Shown: positions 33,260 to 44,102 of the stretch, one piece after another | Layout: each line of letters begins with the position of its first letter | Numbering within the stretch: position 1 is the stretch's first letter | Assembly: GCF_900100695.1 (NCBI RefSeq) | Contig: NZ_FNCF01000002.1 | Span: 372,001 to 436,000 of the forward strand | Reading direction: 5' to 3' | Source of the DNA: Klenkia brasiliensis | Lineage (GTDB): Bacteria > Actinomycetota > Actinomycetes > Mycobacteriales > Geodermatophilaceae | DNA: 64,000 bases | The notes under the pieces: generated by a model | The model's database searches: none | Told to the model about the DNA's origin: nothing | The model's input: only the letters and a program-made list of their open reading frames with translations | Position numbers and translations under genes: made by a program

Positions 33260-34216
33260 TCAGCCCGCCTCGCCGAGGCCGCGGGGGACCGCCCGGGGCA
33301 CCCGGCGCCACAGCGCCTTGAGCACGAGCAGGGTCAGCACCGCGGCCAGCATGATGCCGACGACGTTGATGCCCAGCTGCAGCACCGAGCGGGCGGCGTC
33401 GCTCCAGTCGCCGAACGCGATGCCCAGCGCGAGGGCGGCGACCGCCGGCACCGTGGTCACCGAGATGAAGACGCCGACCAGGCTGGCGGACTTCGAGCTG
33501 GTGAGGGCGAGCATGCCGGCCACCCCGGCGATGAAGGCCACCGGGAAGGACCACCGGTCGGGCCGGGTGATGAACCCGGTGGCCGGCCGCTCGGCGAGCA
33601 GGTCGGACACGTCGGCCCAGCCCCACCAGCGCAGCAGCAGCGCGAAGCCGACGGTCAGCACGGTGGCGACCGCGAACCCCACGCCGAGCGAGGCCAGCGA
33701 GTGCCGGATGACCTCCCGGTCGCGGTGCACCAGCCCCAGCGCGATGCCGGCCAGCGGGCTGAACTCCGGGCCCATGACCATGCCGCCGATGAGCAGCACC
33801 GCGGAGTCGGTGATGATCGCCAGCGCGGCCAGCAGGCAGGCGATGGTGAGGAAGGCGCAGAAGGTCCAGGTCAGCCGGGACTCCTCGTCGGCGGTGGAGA
33901 CCACTTGGTCCCACACCACCGCGTCCGCGCCGTCCCCCGGGGCCTCCTGCTCGGCGCGGTCGGAGGCCGCCGACAGCGAGGTGTCCACCGACTCGATGGC
34001 GATGCCGCCGTCCTGGTCCACCCCGTGCAGCTGCAGCTCGTCGACGAGGTGGTCGACCGACTCCCGGGCCACGTCGCACATCACCAGGTCACCGGCCGGG
34101 CGGCGGACCGCACCCGGCAGGTGCACCAGGTGGGTCACCCCGGGGTGGTCGTCGAGCAGGGCGTGGACCTCGTCGGCCCGGTCGGCCGGGACGGTGATCC
34201 GCAGATGCAGCAGCAC
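33260..34216 (-). CDS. DUF389-family membrane protein
   Basis: A 318-aa protein. An N-terminal ferredoxin-like soluble domain (residues 1-90, MLLHLRITVPADRADEVHAL) is followed by six or so membrane helices. IITDSAVLLIGGMVMGPEFSP and SSKSASLVGVFISVTTVPAVA are the conserved DUF389 signatures. The role of this widespread family is not established. It starts with GTG and lies 32 bp upstream of the ROK gene in the same direction. Nothing in the context points to a substrate. Confidence 0.83.
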   Translation of the reverse strand: MLLHLRITVPADRADEVHALLDDHPGVTHLVHLPGAVRRPAGDLVMCDVARESVDHLVDELQLHGVDQDGGIAIESVDTSLSAASDRAEQEAPGDGADAVVWDQVVSTADEESRLTWTFCAFLTIACLLAALAIITDSAVLLIGGMVMGPEFSPLAGIALGLVHRDREVIRHSLASLGVGFAVATVLTVGFALLLRWWGWADVSDLLAERPATGFITRPDRWSFPVAFIAGVAGMLALTSSKSASLVGVFISVTTVPAVAALALGIAFGDWSDAARSVLQLGINVVGIMLAAVLTLLVLKALWRRVPRAVPRGLGEAG

Positions 34217-34237
34217 ACCGTGATCCTGCCGTGCGGG

Positions 34238-34798
34238 TCAGCGGGTGCCCGACACCTGCAGCGTGGTGGTGGCGACCTGGCGGGTCGTGCCGTCGTCGGC
34301 CACGGCGAGGACGGCGACCTCGTGCGGGCCGTCGCCGGCGGGCGCGGCGATCGCCAGGCCGGGGGACAGGCACTGGGTGAGCTCGAGCGCCGGCCCGGCC
34401 GCGGTCTGGGTGTAGCTGACCGTGGAGCCGGCGTTGCCGCGGACCGGCTCGCCGTCGACCGTGACCACGTAGGGCACGTCGTCCGGGCCGGCCAGCCGCA
34501 CGTACATGGTCTGCCCGGCGGTGACCTGGCTGGAGGACACCCCGATCGCGGGGGTGGTGCAGTCGGCGGCCAGCGGCACCTCGTCGGCACCGCGCGAGGA
34601 GGTGAAGCCCAGCACCGCGAGCACGACGACGGCCACGGCGAGCCACATCCAGTGATTGCCACGGCGGATGGGCGCCCGGTCCCCGGCCAGCGCGCGCTCG
34701 TCGCCGATGTCGCGGGCGAAGTGCTGCGCGGTGCGCCGGTTGCCGGCCGCCAGCTCGGGGTCCTCCCGCCCGCGGACGCCGCCGAAGATGAAGCTCAC
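34238..34798 (-). CDS. Membrane-anchored protein of unknown function
   Basis: A 186-aa protein with a cytoplasmic N-terminus (about 47 residues, charged), one membrane helix (MWLAVAVVVLAVLGF) and an external domain of about 120 residues that looks all-beta (TPAIGVSSSQVTAGQTMYVR). Two cysteines (ADCTTP and TQCLSP) may form a disulfide outside the cell. I do not recognise a family. It lies between the Fe-S oxidoreductase and the DUF389 gene in the same direction, with gaps of about 21 bp on each side, so it may belong to the same transcript. Confidence 0.65.
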   Translation of the reverse strand: MSFIFGGVRGREDPELAAGNRRTAQHFARDIGDERALAGDRAPIRRGNHWMWLAVAVVVLAVLGFTSSRGADEVPLAADCTTPAIGVSSSQVTAGQTMYVRLAGPDDVPYVVTVDGEPVRGNAGSTVSYTQTAAGPALELTQCLSPGLAIAAPAGDGPHEVAVLAVADDGTTRQVATTTLQVSGTR

Positions 34799-34820
34799 CC
34801 GGTCAGTGTCCCCCCGCCGG

Positions 34821-37175
34821 CTACTCGGCCGGGGCCGCGCCCGGGCCGGACTGGCCCTGCTGGGTCTCCCCGTGCTGGGTGCCCTGCGGGGCGGTGCCGC
34901 GGTCCGTGGCGCCCTCGGCGCCCGGCTGCGGGCCGGACTCCGCCCCGGCCGCCCCCGCCCCCACCGGGGCCATCGAGCGCAGCAGGATCTGGCTGACGTC
35001 GAGCACCTCGACGTGCTCGGCGGCCTCGCCCTTCTCCTTCTTGGAGTTCACCGCGTCGGACAGCATCGTGATGCAGAACGGGCACGCGGTGGAGATGACG
35101 TCGGGCTCGAGCTCGAGCGCCTCCTCGGTGCGGTTCACGTTGATCCGCGACCCGATCTTCTCCTCCATCCACATGCGCGCCCCGCCGGCGCCGCAGCAGA
35201 AGCCGCGGTCCTTGCAGCGGTGCATCTCCTGGGTGCGCAGGCCCTGCACGCTGTCGAGGATCTCCCGCGGCGGGGTGTAGACCTTGTTGTGCCGGCCCAG
35301 GAAGCACGGGTCGTGGTAGGTCACCTTGCGGTCGATCGGCGTGACCGGGGTGAGCCGGCCCTCCTCGACCAGCTGGCCCAGCAGCTGGGTGTGGTGCACG
35401 ACGTCGTAGTCGCCGCCCAGCTGCGGGTACTCGCGGTTGATCGAGTTGAAGCAGTGCGGGCAGGTGGCGACGATCTTGCGCCGGCCGGCCTCCCGGCCCT
35501 CGAAGACGGTGTTGAGCGTCTCGACGTTCTCGGCGGCCAGCTGCTGGAAGACGAACTCGTTGCCCATGCGGCGGGCCGGGTCGCCGGTGCAGGTCTCGCC
35601 CGAGCCCAGGACGGCGAACTCCACGCCCGCGGTGTGCAGCAGCTCGGCGACGGCCTTGGTGACCTTCTTGGCGCGGTCGTCGATGGCGCCGGCGCAGCCG
35701 ACCCAGAACAGGTACTCGACGTCGTCGTCGATGGTGCCCTCGACCTGGCGGACCGGGAAGGGCATGTCCTTCATCCACTCGTCGCGGGTGGACGGGCTGA
35801 CGCCCCACGGGTTGCCGCGGTTCTCCAGGTTGCGCAGCATCACGCCGGCCTCGGAGGGGAAGCTGGACTCGATCAGCGTCTGGTAGCGGCGCATGTCGTT
35901 GATGTGGTCGACGTGCTCGATGTCGACGGGGCACTGCTCGACGCAGGCGCCGCAGTTGGTGCAGCTCCACAGCACGTCGGGGTCGATGACCCCGCCCTCC
36001 TCGAGGGTGCCGACCAGTGGCCGCTCGGCCTGGGCGTCGTTGGTGCCCTGGACCCGGGCGAAGCCGGAGTACCAGGTCTGCTCCATCGACGGGGCCTCCG
36101 GCGTCATGACGGACTCCCCGCCCGCGCTGTCGCCCTTGCCGTCGCCGACCTCGCGGGCCCCCACCAGGTACGGCGCCTTGGCGTACAGGTGGTCCCGCAG
36201 GTCCATGATCACCATCTTGGGCGACAGGGGCTTGCCGGTGTTCCAGGCCGGGCACTGGCTCTGGCACCGCCCGCACTCGGTGCAGGTGGTGAAGTCCAGC
36301 ATCCCCTTCCAGGTGAAGTCCTCGATCTTGCCGCGGCCGAAGACGGCGTCCTCGTCGGGGTCCTCGAAGTCGATCGGGACACCGCCCGACGTCATGGGCT
36401 GCATCGGGCCGAGCGCGACCGCGCCGGACTCCTCGCGCTTGAAGTAGATGTTGAAGAAGGCGCTGAACCGGTGCCAGGCCACGCCCATCGTGAGGTTGCG
36501 GGCGATCACGATCAGCCACACCAGGCTGACCACGATCTTCACGAACGCGATGACGCTGACCAGGTCGGCGTTGTCCGGGAACAGGTTGGACAGCGCCGAG
36601 CTGACCGGGTGCGACCAGCCGGGGGCGTCGTCCAGGCCGGAGGCGATCTTGGCCGCCCGGATGGACAGGATGCAGATGCCGATGACCAGGACGACGGCCT
36701 CGACGAAGTAGCCGCGGCCCTCGTTGGAGCCGGTGAAGCGGCCGTTGCGGCCGGTGCGGCGCGGGTGGTCCTTCTGCCGGATCACGATCAGCACCAGGAT
36801 GCCGAGCACGGTGCCCAGGCCGATCACGTCGACGAACAGGTTCCAGATGCCCCAGGTGCCGATCAGGGGCAGGTGGAAGGCCGGGTCGAACACCTCGCCG
36901 AAGGCCTCGACCAGGGTGAGGAACAGGCCGTAGAAGCCCACCATCACGAACCAGTGCGCGGCGCCGATGGTCGACCACTTGAGCATCCGGGTGTGGCCCA
37001 GGGACTCCACGGCGAGGTTCTTCAACCGGGGGCCCACGGGGCCGAACCGGGTGCCGTCGGGCTGGCCGGTCTTGATGACCGCCAGCATCTTCCGCACGGC
37101 CTGGGTCGCGAGGACCACGGCGACGACGAGCAGCAGCACGCACAGCGTGCCCAGGACGACCTGCAACGGGCCCAC
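34821..37175 (-). CDS. Membrane iron-sulfur oxidoreductase with heterodisulfide-reductase-like CCG domains
   Basis: A 784-aa protein. The N-terminal 270 residues contain about six membrane helices (VVLGTLCVLLLVVAVVLATQ first). Two 4Fe-4S motifs follow, CTECGRCQSQCP and CTNCGACVEQCP, then two CCG-type cysteine domains with VGCAGAID, CTGD, CPHCFN, CFLGRH and GFCCGAGG. The tail is Gly/Pro/Gln-rich. Similar proteins in mycobacteria (the Rv0338c type) are thought to pass electrons between a membrane quinone or haem and a soluble partner. The GTG start has AGAGGGAG upstream. It is divergent from the GGDEF gene. Confidence 0.87.
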   Translation of the reverse strand: MGPLQVVLGTLCVLLLVVAVVLATQAVRKMLAVIKTGQPDGTRFGPVGPRLKNLAVESLGHTRMLKWSTIGAAHWFVMVGFYGLFLTLVEAFGEVFDPAFHLPLIGTWGIWNLFVDVIGLGTVLGILVLIVIRQKDHPRRTGRNGRFTGSNEGRGYFVEAVVLVIGICILSIRAAKIASGLDDAPGWSHPVSSALSNLFPDNADLVSVIAFVKIVVSLVWLIVIARNLTMGVAWHRFSAFFNIYFKREESGAVALGPMQPMTSGGVPIDFEDPDEDAVFGRGKIEDFTWKGMLDFTTCTECGRCQSQCPAWNTGKPLSPKMVIMDLRDHLYAKAPYLVGAREVGDGKGDSAGGESVMTPEAPSMEQTWYSGFARVQGTNDAQAERPLVGTLEEGGVIDPDVLWSCTNCGACVEQCPVDIEHVDHINDMRRYQTLIESSFPSEAGVMLRNLENRGNPWGVSPSTRDEWMKDMPFPVRQVEGTIDDDVEYLFWVGCAGAIDDRAKKVTKAVAELLHTAGVEFAVLGSGETCTGDPARRMGNEFVFQQLAAENVETLNTVFEGREAGRRKIVATCPHCFNSINREYPQLGGDYDVVHHTQLLGQLVEEGRLTPVTPIDRKVTYHDPCFLGRHNKVYTPPREILDSVQGLRTQEMHRCKDRGFCCGAGGARMWMEEKIGSRINVNRTEEALELEPDVISTACPFCITMLSDAVNSKKEKGEAAEHVEVLDVSQILLRSMAPVGAGAAGAESGPQPGAEGATDRGTAPQGTQHGETQQGQSGPGAAPAE

Positions 37176-37379
37176 GGAACTCCCTCTCCCCACCGGTCGA
37201 CGACGACCGAGGTGACGTGCCCGGACGATAGTCGAGCGCTCCGACAGGCTACTGGCGAGTAACCCCGGACGGTGCCCGCCGGGTCGCGTTGCCGTCCCCG
37301 GGTCCGCCGTGGCAACCTCTGGCGACCGCCCGACCAGCGCCGATCCGCGGCGCTGCGGGTCGGGACGGGGAGGCGGCAC

Positions 37380-38435
37380 GTGCACGGGCAGGTGCGCCGC
37401 CGCGTCTACCTCGCCATCTGCGTGCTCGGCCTGGTCGGCTGCGGCTGGCAGATCGCCGGCGCCGAGGGCCACCCGCTGGAGCGCACGGTGTCCTTCCCGC
37501 TGCTGGCCGTCTTCCTGGTCGGCGCCGGCGTCGTCCTCGTGCGGCTGCCCGACCGCATCCGGTGGGTCGAGGTCGGCGGGTTCCTCGTGCTGGGCGGCGT
37601 GTGGCTGACCACGATGGCCCTGCAGCTGGCCACCGCCGCCGACGACGCCGCGGCCTGGGCCTCGCTGTTCCCCGGGGTGTTCGCCAACCTCTGCCTGCTC
37701 GTGGTGCTGGCCCACCTGTGGTTCGACACCCGGTGGGCACTGATCGCCTCCCTGGCCGGGCCGGCCGTGGCCCTGGTGGTGGGGCTGGTCCGCTTCGTGC
37801 CCGGCGAGCCCGGGCAGCGCAACTACGCCCCCGACCTGGTCGGCGCGCTGGGCTACGTGGTGGTGCTGGCGATGCTGGCGTTCCTCATGGCGCGCAGCAA
37901 GGAGGCGCTGGCGCTCAGCCGCGCCGAGGCCGCCCGGCTGCGGGAGCTCGCGCACACCGACGTGCTCACCGGCCTGCCCAACCGGCGCAGCCTCATCGAC
38001 GCGCTGCACACCGCCGTCACCGACCGGCGGGCCGGCGGCAGCACCGCCGTCGTGCTGTTCGACCTCGACCACTTCAAGGCGGTCAACGACCGCTACGGCC
38101 ACGACGTCGGGGACCTGGTGCTGCAGGAGGTGGCCGGGGTGGTGCGGGCCTCGCTGCGCCCGGACGCGGTGTTCGGCCGCTGGGGCGGCGAGGAGTTCCT
38201 CGTCGTCGTCCCGCGGGCCGACCTCGACGACGGCGCCGCGGTGGCCGAGCGGCTGCGCCGCGACGTCGCCGCCCACGGCTTCCCGGGCGGGCTGGTGATG
38301 ACCGCCAGCTTCGGGGTCAGCGTGCTCAGCGACGTGGACTCGGTGGACGCGGTCCTGCTGCGCGCCGACCGGCTGCTCTACGTCGCCAAGGAGGGCGGGC
38401 GCGACCTGGTCGTGTCCCGGCTGCCCCGGCCCTGA
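37380..38435 (+). CDS. Membrane-bound GGDEF diguanylate cyclase
   Basis: A 351-aa protein. Five or six membrane helices cover residues 1-175, followed by a short coiled linker (SRAEAARLRELAHTDVLTGL) and the GGDEF domain. Metal-binding FDLDHFKAVND and the active-site loop GRWGGEEF are intact, so it should make cyclic di-GMP from two GTP. I see no RxxD inhibitory site at the usual spot; the region reads ASLRPDAVFG, which could serve. GTG start with GGGGAGG six bases upstream; earlier starts in the frame are not supported. Confidence 0.87.
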   Translation: MHGQVRRRVYLAICVLGLVGCGWQIAGAEGHPLERTVSFPLLAVFLVGAGVVLVRLPDRIRWVEVGGFLVLGGVWLTTMALQLATAADDAAAWASLFPGVFANLCLLVVLAHLWFDTRWALIASLAGPAVALVVGLVRFVPGEPGQRNYAPDLVGALGYVVVLAMLAFLMARSKEALALSRAEAARLRELAHTDVLTGLPNRRSLIDALHTAVTDRRAGGSTAVVLFDLDHFKAVNDRYGHDVGDLVLQEVAGVVRASLRPDAVFGRWGGEEFLVVVPRADLDDGAAVAERLRRDVAAHGFPGGLVMTASFGVSVLSDVDSVDAVLLRADRLLYVAKEGGRDLVVSRLPRP

Positions 38436-38483
38436 GGACCCGGGAACACCGCCGAGAGGTTTGCCGTTACGGTGGGCAGGAAA

Positions 38484-38504
38484 GTTGAGCGGACGCGGCG
38501 CAAG
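38484..38504. promoter_or_regulatory. HAIR-like HspR operator upstream of dnaK
   Basis: GTTGAGC-N7-GCGCAAG, with the geometry of the HspR-associated inverted repeat (consensus CTTGAGT-N7-ACTCAAG) though one arm is degenerate. It lies 62 bp before the dnaK start. Confidence 0.55.
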
Positions 38505-38566
38505 GCGCCCGACGCGAGACCACCGGACCTGCACGGCACACCAGCGCACGAGAAGGGCCACATCCC

Positions 38567-40440
<1,874 letters not shown>

Positions 40441-40444
<4 letters not shown>

Positions 40445-41184
40445 CCGACCGACCGCAGGACGAGGAGACCCCGCGCGTCGTCATCCGTGACGAGCGCCGG
40501 ATCGACCCGACCAGCGGCCAGGTGCGGGAGCCGGCCGGCGAGACCGTTCTGGGCTCGCCGGCCGGCACCGCCGGTCAAGCAGGGTCGACAGCCACCCCAG
40601 GGGAGCAGATGAGCGAGCAGAACGGTCCGGCCCCCGAGGCCGGCCAGCCCGACCCGGTGACCCCCGAGGTCCCCGACACCCCGGCCGAGCTGGTCGGTGA
40701 CGACACCGCCCGGCAGCTGGCCGAGCGGACCGAGGACCTGCAGCGGGTCACCGCCGAGTACGCCAACTACCGGCGGCGGGTCGACCGCGACCGGGTCGCG
40801 GTGGTGGACCAGGCGGCCGAGCGCTTCGCCGGCCAGCTGATCCCGATCGTGGACGACATCGAGCGGGCGCGCGAGCACGGTGACCTGACCGGCGCGTTCA
40901 AGGTGGTCGCCGACCGCGTGCTGGGCCTGCTCGACGGCCTGGGCGTCGTCACCTTCGGCACCCCGGGCGACCCGTTCGACCCGGCGTTGCACGAAGCCGT
41001 GCTGCACGACACCTCCGCCGACGTGCAGGTGCCCACCGCCACCACGGTGCTGCGCCCGGGATTCCGGCGCGGTGACCGGGTGCTGCGCACCGCGATGGTC
41101 GGCGTGAGCGACCCCGAGAACCCCGCGCCGCCGGCGCCGGCGGCCGACGGGGAGCAGCAGCCGGGGGACACCCCGGCCGGTTGA
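40441..41184 (+). CDS. grpE: Nucleotide exchange factor GrpE
   Basis: A 247-aa exchange factor for DnaK. The first 90 residues are disordered and acidic; a long coiled helix follows ([20 protein letters not shown]), then the beta-domain [20 protein letters not shown] with the conserved PALHEAV contact. The GTG start overlaps the dnaK stop (GTGA). An internal ATG at 40609 with an upstream AGGGGAG could give a shorter form starting [13 protein letters not shown], so the true N-terminus is not fully certain. Confidence 0.95.
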
Positions 41185-41278
41185 GCACGACGCGGGCGGG
41201 GCGGCTCCGGCCACCCCGCCCGCACCCGACCATCCCGTCCGGCCACCGGACGCACACCGAGCAGGAGGGGGGCGCCCG

Positions 41279-42505
41279 ATGAGCACCCGGGACTTCATCG
41301 AGAAGGACTACTACGCCGCACTGGGCGTCGCCAAGGACGCCGACGCGGCCGCCATCAAGAAGGCCTACCGGGCCCTGGCCCGTGACCTGCACCCGGACAA
41401 GAACCCGGGCAACGCGCAGGCCGAGGCCAAGTTCAAGGAGGCCTCCGAGGCCTACGGGGTGCTCTCGGACGCGACCAAGCGCAAGGAGTACGACGAGGCC
41501 CGCCGGCTGTTCGGCAGCGGTGGGTTCCGGCCCGGTGGCGGCGGCGGTGGCGGGTTCCCGCCCGGCGGCTTCCCGGCCGGCAGCGCCGGTCAGCCCTTCG
41601 ACCTCGGCGACCTGTTCGGCGCGGCCTCGGGTGGGGGCGGCGCCCGGGCCGGCGGCCTGGGCGACCTGTTCGGCGGGCTGTTCGGCGGCGGCGGTGGCGG
41701 GGCCACCGGCACCCGCAGCCGCCAGCAGGCCGCCTCCGGCCCGGCCCGCGGGCAGGACGTCGAGACCGAGGCGACGCTGGCCTTCGACGAGGCCGTGCTC
41801 GGCGTGACCGTGCCGCTGCGCATGCAGAGCCCCGGCTCGTGCCCGACCTGCCACGGCAGCGGAGCCAAGCCCGGCACCGCGCCGCACACCTGCCCGGTCT
41901 GCAACGGCGCCGGCGTCACCAGCCGCAGCCAGGGCGCGTTCGCCTTCTCCGAGCCCTGCCGGGAGTGCCGCGGCAGCGGGAGCGTCGTCGACGACCCGTG
42001 CGCCACCTGCAAGGGCAGCGGGATCACCGACCAGGTGCGCACGATCACCGTCCGCATCCCGGCCGGCGTCAAGGACGGGCAGCGCATCCGGCTGGCCGGC
42101 AAGGGCGCCCCCGGCCGCCGGGGTGGGCCGGCCGGTGACCTGTTCGTGGTCGTGCACGTCACCGGCAGCGAGCTGTTCGGCCGCAGCGGTGACGACCTGA
42201 CCCTCGACGTCCCGATCAGCTTCGCCGAGGCCGCGCTGGGCACGACGCTGACCGTCCCCACCCTGGACGGCACGGTCTCGCTCAAGGTCCCCGCCGGCAC
42301 CGCGGGCGGGCGCACCTTCCGGGTGCGCGGCCGCGGGGTGCACGGCAAGGGCCGCACCGGCGACCTGCTGGTCACCGTCAGCATCGCCGTCCCGACCACG
42401 CTGGACGCCGACGCCCGGGCCGCGGTCGAGGCGCTGGCCGCCCGGATCGACGAGGACCCGCGACCGCAGGTGACCGCCGCGGTGCGCGCGGGAGGGGGTG
42501 TGTGA
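41279..42505 (+). CDS. dnaJ: Co-chaperone DnaJ (Hsp40)
   Basis: A 408-aa type I Hsp40. The J domain has the HPD motif in DLHPDKNPG, followed by a long Gly/Phe-rich linker (residues about 75-150). The zinc domain has four CxxCxGxG repeats ([32 protein letters not shown]), then C-terminal substrate domains. It delivers unfolded proteins to DnaK and stimulates its ATPase. ATG with GGAGGGGGG upstream. It is the DnaJ1-type copy coupled to dnaK; hspR begins one base after its stop. Confidence 0.97.
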   Translation: MSTRDFIEKDYYAALGVAKDADAAAIKKAYRALARDLHPDKNPGNAQAEAKFKEASEAYGVLSDATKRKEYDEARRLFGSGGFRPGGGGGGGFPPGGFPAGSAGQPFDLGDLFGAASGGGGARAGGLGDLFGGLFGGGGGGATGTRSRQQAASGPARGQDVETEATLAFDEAVLGVTVPLRMQSPGSCPTCHGSGAKPGTAPHTCPVCNGAGVTSRSQGAFAFSEPCRECRGSGSVVDDPCATCKGSGITDQVRTITVRIPAGVKDGQRIRLAGKGAPGRRGGPAGDLFVVVHVTGSELFGRSGDDLTLDVPISFAEAALGTTLTVPTLDGTVSLKVPAGTAGGRTFRVRGRGVHGKGRTGDLLVTVSIAVPTTLDADARAAVEALAARIDEDPRPQVTAAVRAGGGV

Positions 42506-42506
42506 G

Positions 42507-42935
42507 GTGAGCGAACCGCGGTCGGTGGCCGACGACGCCCCGGTCTTCGTCATCTCCGTGGCCGCCCAGCTGGCCGGGATGCACGCGCAGACCCTGCGCC
42601 AGTACGACCGGCTCGGCCTGGTCAGCCCGGGCCGCACGGCCGGTGGCGGGCGCCGCTACAGCCCGCGCGACGTCGCGCTGCTGCGGGAGGTGCAGCGGCT
42701 GTCGCAGGAGGACGGCGTCAACCTGGCCGGCATCAAGCGGATCATCGAGCTGGAGTCCCAGGTCGAGGCGCTGCAGGACCGCGTGCGCGGGCTGCTGGTC
42801 GAGGTCGAGGACGCCCGGCACCGCGCGGCGACGGCGGAGGCGGCCGCCACCGGCTTCCGCGCCGACGCCGGCTACGCCTCGCCGGGCACCGCGCTGGTGG
42901 TCTGGCGGCCCCGTGGACCGAGGAGCAGCAGGTGA
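42507..42935 (+). CDS. hspR: MerR-family heat-shock repressor HspR
   Basis: A 142-aa MerR-type repressor. The HTH is ISVAAQLAGMHAQTLRQYDR, followed by LGLVSPGRTAGGGRRYSPRD and a coiled-coil dimerisation helix (ELESQVEALQDRVRGLLVEV). HspR binds HAIR operators with DnaK as co-repressor, so the operon senses free DnaK. The start is a GTG one base after the dnaJ stop, served by GGAGGGGG; an earlier in-frame GTG at 42498 is less likely. Expected targets in this window are dnaK (38484) and clpB (47423). Confidence 0.93.
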   Translation: MSEPRSVADDAPVFVISVAAQLAGMHAQTLRQYDRLGLVSPGRTAGGGRRYSPRDVALLREVQRLSQEDGVNLAGIKRIIELESQVEALQDRVRGLLVEVEDARHRAATAEAAATGFRADAGYASPGTALVVWRPRGPRSSR

Positions 42936-43480
42936 GCGACGGGAACCCCACGCGGCCGGTGCACGTGGAGGACGACGTGAGCACCGCGACGACCACCACC
43001 GACCCCGCCGCCCACGAGGCCTACGTCGCCCTCGAGCGCGAGGTGGCCCTGCTGCTCCGGCGGGCCCGGGCGATCCAGGGCCGGCTCGCCGGTGAGCTGC
43101 ACCGCGGTCTGGACGGCGCCGCCTACGGCCTGCTGGTGCTGCTCGACGACGCCGGTCCGCTGCGCGCCAGCGACGTGGTCGTCCGGCTGGGTCTGGACAA
43201 GTCCACGGTCAGCCGGCAGGTCGCCTCGCTGGTCGACGCCGGCCTGGTGGACCGGGTCGCCGACCCCGACGACGGCCGGGCGCAGGTGCTGTCCACCTCC
43301 GCCGAGGGGCACCGCCGGCTCTCCGAGATCCGCGACGCCCGCCGGGCGCGCTGGGAGGCCGACCTGGCCGACTGGCCCACCGACGACGTCGCCTCCCTCT
43401 CCACCCTGCTGGGCCGGCTCAACCGGCTCGGCGAGGCCCGCGAGGCCCAGGTCAGCGGCGCCGTCCCCGCCGCGGACTGA
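42932..43480 (+). CDS. MarR-family transcriptional regulator
   Basis: A 182-aa winged-helix regulator. The DNA-binding part is LRASDVVVRLGLDKSTVSRQ followed by VASLVDAGLVDRVADPDDGR, the MarR wing; dimerisation helices flank it. The start is ambiguous: GTG at 42932 overlaps the hspR stop (GTGA) with GAGGAG upstream, but the GTG at 42977 has GGAGG five bases away and would give a more typical 167 aa. It resembles the MarR protein at 43632 in the wing, so the two may be related. The ligand is unknown. Confidence 0.83.
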   Translation: MSDGNPTRPVHVEDDVSTATTTTDPAAHEAYVALEREVALLLRRARAIQGRLAGELHRGLDGAAYGLLVLLDDAGPLRASDVVVRLGLDKSTVSRQVASLVDAGLVDRVADPDDGRAQVLSTSAEGHRRLSEIRDARRARWEADLADWPTDDVASLSTLLGRLNRLGEAREAQVSGAVPAAD

Positions 43481-43502
43481 ACCCACCCCGCAGCCCTCTC
43501 CC

Positions 43503-43530
43503 GGCCGCGTCCCCGCACGGGGGCGCGGCC
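43503..43530 (+). terminator. Hairpin after the first MarR gene
   Basis: GGCCGCGTCCCC, loop GCAC, GGGGGCGCGGCC: a 12-bp stem with one wobble pair, 22 bp after the stop. It ends the heat-shock/MarR transcript. Confidence 0.6.
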
Positions 43531-43569
43531 GTCGTGCGTCCTGGGTGACCCACATCTCCGGCACATCGG

Positions 43570-43613
43570 TTGCAGACCTCAACCAACTGGGTGAAGATGG
43601 TTGAGGTCTACAA
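43570..43613. promoter_or_regulatory. MarR-type operator upstream of regulator/efflux operon
   Basis: Arms TTGCAGACCTCAACCA (43570-43585) and TGGTTGAGGTCTACAA (43598-43613) are inverted with one mismatch and 12 bases between. Each arm also has TTG...CAA symmetry, so two MarR dimers could bind. It ends 18 bp before the GTG of the MarR gene at 43632. Confidence 0.68.
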
Positions 43614-43631
43614 CAACGTCGGAGGTGCAGC

Positions 43632-44102
43632 GTGCACGTCGCCCAGGACACGGCCGACCGGCTGACCGCCGGTCTGGGTCAGCTCATCCGCGCCGGCCGC
43701 CAGATCTCGCACCGGGCCGCCCACGAGCTCTACGGCGACCTGCCCGGCTTCGGCTGGGCCCTGCTGGTCCCCCTCGAGCGCGACGGCGAGCAGCGGTGCA
43801 GCGCCCTGGCCGCCGACCTCGGCGTCGACGGGTCCGTCGTCAGCCGGCAGGTCGCCGCGCTCGAGCGCGCCGGCTACCTGGTGCGCCGGCCCGACCCGGT
43901 CGACGGCCGGGCCAGCCTGATCGGCCTCAGCGAGGCCGGTGCGGCCGCCCTGGCCCGCACCCGCGAGGTGCGCGGCGAGTGGGCCGCGGCCGCGCTGGCC
44001 GACTGGACCGACGAGGAGGCAGCCACCCTGTGCCGCCTCCTCGAGCGCCTCACCGCCGACCTGGGGGTCGGCCGCGCGCCCCGGCCGGAGGCCGCGGCAT
44101 GA
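43632..44102 (+). CDS. MarR-family repressor of the adjacent efflux pump
   Basis: A 156-aa winged-helix protein. The HTH is SALAADLGVDGSVVSRQVAA and the wing RAGYLVRRPDPVDGRASLIG. The GTG start has GGAGG about seven bases upstream. The stop overlaps the ATG of the DHA2 transporter (ATGA), and the operator just upstream suggests autoregulation, with release when a drug-like ligand binds. This regulator/pump layout is the common EmrR/EmrB-type arrangement. Confidence 0.88.
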   Translation: MHVAQDTADRLTAGLGQLIRAGRQISHRAAHELYGDLPGFGWALLVPLERDGEQRCSALAADLGVDGSVVSRQVAALERAGYLVRRPDPVDGRASLIGLSEAGAAALARTREVRGEWAAAALADWTDEEAATLCRLLERLTADLGVGRAPRPEAAA